Below, one piece after another: positions 21,969-25,794 of a stretch of 25,794 nt of DNA; positions within the stretch are counted from its first letter, which is position 1; the number at the start of each line of letters is the position of its first letter. The DNA is from DATAOG01 sp963753685 (GTDB taxonomy: Bacteria; Pseudomonadota; Alphaproteobacteria; Geminicoccales; Geminicoccaceae): assembly GCA_963753685.1 (NCBI GenBank), contig CAVWDE010000016.1, positions 1-25,794 on the forward strand, written 5' to 3'. The notes under the pieces are model-generated. The model searched no databases, was not told the origin of the DNA, and worked only from the letters and a program-made list of their open reading frames with translations. The translations under genes were made by a program, and so were the position numbers.

Positions 21969-22895
21969 TCACATCCGTGGGCGGTGCGCTTCTTCCCGGA
22001 CCGCCGGCGGCAGTGCCGCGAGATTGGCGGCCTGCTCGGCCTCGAGGGAACGGATCGCCCGCTGCAGCTTCTCGAACGCGCGCACCTCGATCTGGCGGAC
22101 GCGCTCGCGCGAAATGCCGTAGCTGGCGCTCAACTCCTCGAGCGTTGTCGGCTCGTCCTTGAGGCGCCGTTCGGTCAGGATGTGGCGCTCGCGCTCGTTC
22201 AAGACCGCCATCGCCCGGTGCAGCAGCGAGCGCCGGTGATCGTACTCGTCGGCCTCGACCACCCGGGTCTCCTGGCTGGCGGTCTCGTCGACCAGCCAGT
22301 CCTGCCACTCCATCTCGCTGTCGACCCGGAGCGGCACGTTCAGCGAGTGGTCGGCGCCCGCGAGCCGGCGGTTCATCTCGACCACCTCGGTCTCGGTCAC
22401 GTCCAGCCGCTCGGCGATCGCCTTGACCGTCTCGGGGTGCAGATCGCCCTCGTCGATGGCCTGCATCTGGCCCTTGAGCTTGCGCAAGTTGAAAAAGAGC
22501 TTCTTCTGCGCCGCCGTGGTGCCCATCTTGACCAGCGACCAGCTGTGCAGGATGTATTCCTGGATCGCCGCCCGGATCCACCACATGGCGTAGGTCGCCA
22601 GCCGAAAGCCGCGGTCCGGATCGAACCGCTTGACCGCCTGCATCAGGCCGACGTTGCCCTCGGAGATGATCTCGTTGAGCGGCAGGCCATAGCCGCGGTA
22701 GCCCATCGCGATCTTGGCGACCAGGCGGAGATGGCTGGTCACCAGCTTGTGCGCCGCCTCGACGTCGCCATGCTCCTGCCATTGCTTGGCGAGCATGAAC
22801 TCCTGGTCCGGCTCCAGCATCGGGAACCGGCGGATCTCCTCGAGGTAGCGCGCGAGACTCGAGCCCGCCACCGGGACCGTCAGAAAGTTGGCCAA
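21969..22895 (-). CDS. rpoH: RNA polymerase sigma-32 factor RpoH
   Basis: A 308-residue heat-shock sigma factor. The RpoH box is present as 'QKKLFFNLR' (130-138), in the region that separates RpoH from RpoD. Also seen: region 2 with 'LVTSHLRLVAKIAMGYRGYGLPLNEIISEGNVGLMQAVKRFDPDRGFRLATYAMWWIRAAIQEYIL', and region 4 with 'LNERERHILTERRL', 'TLEELSASYGISRERVRQIEVRAFEKL'. The start is a TTG at 22895: no in-frame ATG or GTG lies between it and upstream stops, the N-terminus 'LTVPVAGSSLARYLEEIRRFPML' fits homologues, and GGAGAGAG lies 8-15 bases before it. A weak TTG start may keep basal RpoH low. A -10 element and a tandem repeat lie just upstream. Confidence 0.97.
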   Translation of the reverse strand: MANFLTVPVAGSSLARYLEEIRRFPMLEPDQEFMLAKQWQEHGDVEAAHKLVTSHLRLVAKIAMGYRGYGLPLNEIISEGNVGLMQAVKRFDPDRGFRLATYAMWWIRAAIQEYILHSWSLVKMGTTAAQKKLFFNLRKLKGQMQAIDEGDLHPETVKAIAERLDVTETEVVEMNRRLAGADHSLNVPLRVDSEMEWQDWLVDETASQETRVVEADEYDHRRSLLHRAMAVLNERERHILTERRLKDEPTTLEELSASYGISRERVRQIEVRAFEKLQRAIRSLEAEQAANLAALPPAVREEAHRPRM

Positions 22896-22929
22896 AGTTG
22901 GTCTCTCTCCGGAGGCTCAGGGTCGCCTC

Positions 22930-22935
22930 ATCATA
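22930..22935 (-). promoter_or_regulatory. probable -10 element of rpoH
   Basis: Reads TATGAT on the minus strand, five of six matches to TATAAT, 35 bases before the TTG start, which would give a leader of about 28 nt. No strong -35 is seen; TGGATT lies 18 bases upstream and is part of the tandem repeat described separately, so an activator may be needed. Confidence 0.45.
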
Positions 22936-22948
22936 GGTGATGGGCCCA

Positions 22949-23020
22949 GCGGAAATCCAGCGCGATGGCGAAATCCAGTGCGATCGCAAAATCCGGTGCA
23001 GGCCGAATCCAATGCGATGG
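22949..23020. repeat. four imperfect 15-19 bp tandem repeats upstream of rpoH
   Basis: Units share the plus-strand core AATCC(A/G)(G/A)-GCGAT: 22949-22967, 22968-22985, 22986-23004 and 23005-23019 approximately. On the minus strand each reads like GCGATCGCACTGGATTT. They sit directly upstream of the rpoH -10, so they may be binding sites or simple slippage products. Confidence 0.6.
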
Positions 23021-23034
23021 CGGAGCGGCTGTGA

Positions 23035-24035
23035 TCAGCCGAGCTTACCGGATCTATGGTTAACGTTCGGTAAATTTGCGAGTTCCAGCTGCAAAGATTC
23101 GAACAGCCGGTCGAAGCAGGGCGGCGCGGGTCGCTCCAGATGCACCTTCGCGCCAGTGATCGGATGCTCGAAGCCGAGGCGTTCGGCGTGCAGCGCGAGC
23201 CGGCAGAAACCCGCCAGATGCTCGGCGAGCGCCGGGCTCGGCCTGATCCGGCGTCGCGGCCGGTAGATCGGATCGCCGACGATGCCGAGGCCGAGCGTGC
23301 CGAGGTGGACCCGGATCTGATGGGTCCGTCCGGTCCCGAGCACGAGCTTCAGGCGGGTCGCGAGGCCGCCCGCCGCGGCTTCGGTCTGGTAGTGGGTCAG
23401 CGCCCGCTTGCCGCCCTCGACCACCGCCATGCGCTTGCGGTCCTTGGGGTGGCGGCCGATCGGCCGGTCGATCGCGCCCGCCGTCTGCGGCGGCCGCCCC
23501 AGACGATCGCCGTGTAGCCGCGCTCGATCCGGTGGACGCTGAACTGCGCCGCCAGCCTGACGTGAGCCCGGTCGTCCTTGGCGACCACCATCAGGCCGCT
23601 CGCGTCCTTGTCCAGGCGATGGACGATGCCCGGGCGCAATACCCCGCCGATGCCCGAGAGGCCGCCCGCGCAGTGGGCCAAAAGCGCATTGACCAGGGTG
23701 CCGCGGGCATGGCCCGGCGCCGGGTGGACCACCAGCCCGGCCGGCTTGTCGAGCACCAAAAGATGGGCATCCTCGTAGAGGACCTCGAGCGGAATCGCTT
23801 CGGGCGCTGGTTTGGCCGGGATCGGCGCGGGCAGGCCGACTGCGAATGCCTGGCCCGGTTTGACCCGGCTCGAGGCCTCGGTTATCACGGCCCCGTCGCG
23901 GGCCACCTCGCCGGCCTCGAGCAGCGCCTGGAGCCGCGCGCGCGAGAGCTCCGGCAGCCGGCCGGCCAGGAACTTGTCGAGGCGCTGGCCAGCGTCGGCG
24001 GCGGCGGCGGTGAGCGTCAGGGTCCGGCGGGTCAT
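23035..24035 (-). pseudogene. rluD: RluD-type 23S rRNA pseudouridine synthase, one frameshift
   Basis: Two minus-strand frames together make a complete RluA-family pseudouridine synthase of about 333 residues. The first (from ATG 24035) gives the S4 RNA-binding domain ('QRLDKFLAGRLPELSRARLQALLEAGEVARDGAVI') and the catalytic 'GIVHRLDKDASGLMVVAKDD', with the active-site Asp in HRLD. It breaks after 'AIVWG' at about 23490-23501 and the next frame continues 'RPPQTAGAIDRPIGRHPKDRKRMAVVEGGKRALTHYQ', then 'GRTHQIRVHLGTLGLGIVGDPIY'. One lost base in the GG/CC-rich stretch explains the break; both halves keep normal codon bias. A sequence error seems more likely than decay, as the gene is normally important and sits in its usual place upstream of rpoH. 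RluC is the alternative specificity. Confidence 0.85.
23059..23074 (-). promoter_or_regulatory. near-consensus CtrA site upstream of rpoH
   Basis: On the minus strand this reads TTTACCGAACGTTAAC, eight of nine defined positions of TTAA-N7-TTAAC, and its spacer CCGAACG is almost identical to the CCGAACA of the two perfect boxes. It lies inside the last codons of rluD, about 165 bases upstream of the rpoH start. Confidence 0.35.
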
Positions 24036-24047
24036 CGGCGGCTAAAG

Positions 24048-24360
24048 GTGGACACCATCCCGAACCTGCTCAAGGCCTTTGTGATCGCCGGCGGGGTCGC
24101 GCTGATCGCCGGCACCGCCTTGCTGCTGGTGCTGATCCTGCTGCGCGGGCATGGTGGCGAGCAGGTGGGCGGCGAGCAGGCGGCCCGGGAACTGCCCCGC
24201 ACGCTCGCCTGCCCAAGGGCGCGCCGTGCAGCAGATCGTGGCCGATGGCAGCCGCTGGCTGCTGCTCGGCACCGCGGGCACCGGCCAGCAGTTCCTTGCC
24301 GTGGTCGATCCGCGCACCGGCGAGCGTACGAGCCTGCTCTGGCTGCAACCCGAAGACTAA
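24048..24360 (+). pseudogene. DUF6476-like small membrane protein, two frameshifts
   Basis: A small alphaproteobacterial protein with one N-terminal membrane helix ('LLKAFVIAGGVALIAGTALLLVLILL') and a short beta-rich outer part. The first frame begins at GTG 24048. The C-terminal part in another frame reads 'VQQIVADGSRWLLLGTAGTG' then 'LAVVDPRTGERTSLLWLQPED' before the stop at 24360. Between them a third frame gives 'LPKGA' (about 24208-24225), so two single-base losses (near 24205-24210 and 24224-24228) would restore one protein of about 104 residues. The start is only 12 bases from the divergent rluD start. DUF6476 is assigned from layout and the WLLLG...VDPRTGE pattern, from memory. Confidence 0.6.
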
Positions 24361-24377
24361 CAGCAGTCGGACCCGCG

Positions 24378-25676
24378 ATGCCCCCGGACATCGGCGATCT
24401 GGTCGAGCTCTCGATCGAGCAACTCGGGGCGCGGGGCGACGGCATCGGCCAGATCGAGGGGGCCAGGGTGTTCCTGCCGCTGGCACTGCCCGGCGAGCGC
24501 TGGCGGGCGCGCCTCGTCGCCAGGCGCGCCGACGGTCTGGTCGCGGCGCCGATCGCGAGCCTCGACCAGGTGCATGCGGGCGCCACCGCCCTGCCGGCAT
24601 TTCGGCGCCTGCGGCGGCTGCCAGCTGCAGCATCTGCCGGCCGCCGACTACGCCGCCTGGCAACGCGAGACCGTGATCCAGGCGCTCGCGAGACGCGGCC
24701 TGCACGAGACCCCGGTCGCGCCGCCCCAGATCACGCCGCCCGCGAGCCGGCGCCGGGTCCGCTTCGCCTTCAGGGTGCCTGGCGGCGGTCCAGCTCGGCT
24801 TTCGGGTGCGCTCGGCGCACGCCCTGGTCGACGTTGCCCAGTGCCCGGTCGCGCGCCCCGAGATCGTGGCCCTGCTGCCGGCGCTGCGGCAACTGCTCGC
24901 GCGGCTCGCGATCGCGCGCCGCGGCGGCGAGGTCGAGATCACGGCAAGCGAAAGCGGCCTCGATGTGCTCCTGACCACGGCGCTCGCGCCCGGGCTCGCC
25001 GAGCGCGAGGCCTGGCCGCATTCGCTGAACACCAGGACCTCGCGCGTCTCGCCTGGCGTCCGGCCGCAGGCAGCCCGGCCGAGCCGATCGCCGCCCGCCG
25101 ACCGGTCTGGGTCGACTTTGCGGGCGTGCGCGTCGAATTGCCGCCCGGCGCCTTCCTGCAGGCGACCCGCTTCGCCGAGGACGCGATCCGCAGCGCCGTG
25201 GCCGAGGCGATCGGCGACGCCCGGCGGATCGCCGAACTGTTCGCGGGCTGCGGCACGTTCGGCCTGCCGTTCGCTGCCGCCGGGCGGCAGGTGCTGGCCT
25301 CGATGCCGATCGCTCGATGCTGGCCGCGGCCGGCGCCGCCGCTCGTCAGGCGGGCTTCGGCGACGCTGCGCACCGAGCCCCGCGATCTCGAGCGCGCCCC
25401 GCTCGGCGGCCCCGAGCTCGAGCGCCTCGACGCGGTGATCCTCGACCCGCCGCGCGCCGGCGCCCGCGCCCAGGCGAGGGCGCTCGCCGCCGCCCGGGTG
25501 CGCGCGCATCGCGATGGTCTCGTGCAATCCCGCGACCTTCGCGCGCGATGCCCGCAGCCTGGTCGACGGCGGCTGTCGGCTGGTCTGGGTGCAGCCGATC
25601 GATGCCTTCCTGTGGTCCGCGCAGATCGAGCTGGTCGGCGCCTTCGCGCGCGCGGCCGCGCCCCCCGGGCGCTTGA
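24378..25676 (+). pseudogene. TrmA/RlmD-family RNA (uracil-C5) methyltransferase, multiple frameshifts
   Basis: Segments in all three plus frames add up to one class I SAM-dependent RNA methyltransferase. In order: TRAM-like start from ATG 24378 ('VELSIEQLGARGDGIGQIEGARVFLPLALPGE'); the Fe-S motif 'CRHFGACGGCQLQHL'; 'ALVDVAQCPVARPEI' with the fourth cluster Cys; 'WVDFAGVRVELPPGAFLQ'; the SAM motif 'ELFAGCGTFGLPFA'; 'DAVILDPPRAGA'; and the catalytic Cys in 'MVSCNPATFARDARSLVDGG'. The frame changes near 24570-24590, 24765-24792, 25009-25015, 25298-25304, 25360-25372 and 25503-25512. Some are explained by one lost base, others by one gained or two lost. All family motifs and codon bias remain, so errors in the sequence are likely; a recent pseudogene is the alternative. 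The Fe-S motif favours RlmD/RlmC over TrmA. Confidence 0.85.
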
Positions 25677-25700
25677 TTTGCCGGCCCCGCCTTCTACATA
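25673..25700 (+). promoter_or_regulatory. candidate promoter of tRNA-Glu
   Basis: TTGATT (25673-25678) and TACATA (25695-25700), spaced 16 bases, lie 21 bases before the tRNA. Both boxes match consensus only partly (four and three of six), but the position is right and the surroundings are otherwise very GC-rich. Confidence 0.4.
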
Positions 25701-25721
25701 GGGGCGGTCCGCAACGTCCGC

Positions 25722-25794
25722 GTCCCCTTCGTCTAGCGGTCTAGGACGTCGCCCTCTCACGGCGAAAACAGGGGTTCGACTCCCCTAGGGGACG
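25722..25794 (+). tRNA. tRNA-Glu (anticodon CTC)
   Basis: A complete cloverleaf can be drawn: acceptor stem GTCCCCT with AGGGGAC, D arm around CGTCTAGCGGTCTAGGACG, anticodon stem TCGCC/GGCGA with 7-base loop CTCTCAC giving anticodon CTC (reads GAG), and T arm CAGGG-GTTCGAC-CCCTA region. The discriminator is G, as is usual for tRNA-Glu. The window ends at this base, so whether CCA is encoded cannot be seen. Confidence 0.95.

Noticed and set aside
22949..23020. CRISPR-like array
   Set aside because: Units are short, adjacent and imperfect, with no spacers and no cas genes.

Overview
The window comes from the chromosome of a high-GC (roughly 70 % by eye) alphaproteobacterium, most likely a Rhodospirillales-like lineage. 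Support: an RpoH sigma factor next to an RluA-family pseudouridine synthase with a DUF6476-type small membrane protein beside it, perfect CtrA boxes (TTAA-N7-TTAAC), leuD-leuB and asd genes of alphaproteobacterial type, and strong G/C third-position codon bias. It is mostly ordinary chromosome with a few accessory patches.

Layout. 1-2.5 kb: end of an unidentified gene, a GlcG/HbpS-like protein, a Dabb-domain protein and a GMC flavin oxidoreductase. 2.7-4.5 kb: leuD-leuB. 4.6-10.8 kb: a basic hypothetical protein, a TerC membrane protein, a terpenoid-cyclase-like toroid protein, a dienelactone-hydrolase-like protein, a YcaQ-type DNA glycosylase and a membrane PAS-GGDEF-EAL c-di-GMP enzyme. 11-12 kb: asd. 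12.1-13.9 kb: a lower-GC patch with a TIR-FGE(C-type lectin fold) fusion gene, probably a horizontally acquired conflict or sensor gene. 13.9-16.2 kb: xseA-mazG. 16.2-17.7 kb: a minus-strand terminator with a candidate small gene, a small lipoprotein and a signal-less NMT1-like binding protein. 17.7-18.5 kb: two tandem copies of a ~263-bp non-coding unit, each with a perfect CtrA box, a 22-23 bp hairpin and a short ORF start. 18.5-21.7 kb: a DadA-type oxidoreductase, a small lipoprotein and an M19 dipeptidase. 22-25.7 kb: rpoH, rluD, DUF6476 and a TrmA/RlmD-family RNA methyltransferase. 25.7 kb: tRNA-Glu(CTC).

How genes relate. leuD and leuB are one base apart and supply two steps of leucine synthesis; leuC is not in the window and asd lies 6.5 kb downstream. 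xseA and mazG are probably coupled. rluD, the DUF6476 gene and the methyltransferase all carry reading-frame breaks that small indels would repair, most simply explained by sequence or assembly errors near 23.5-25.6 kb, although gene decay cannot be excluded from sequence alone.

The most unusual signals are the CtrA-box/hairpin tandem repeat (17928-18455), the TIR-FGE gene whose C-terminus resembles the variable region of diversity-generating-retroelement targets, and the minus-strand terminator at 16267 with no known gene feeding it. No CRISPR array, rRNA, transposase, integrase or reverse transcriptase was seen.
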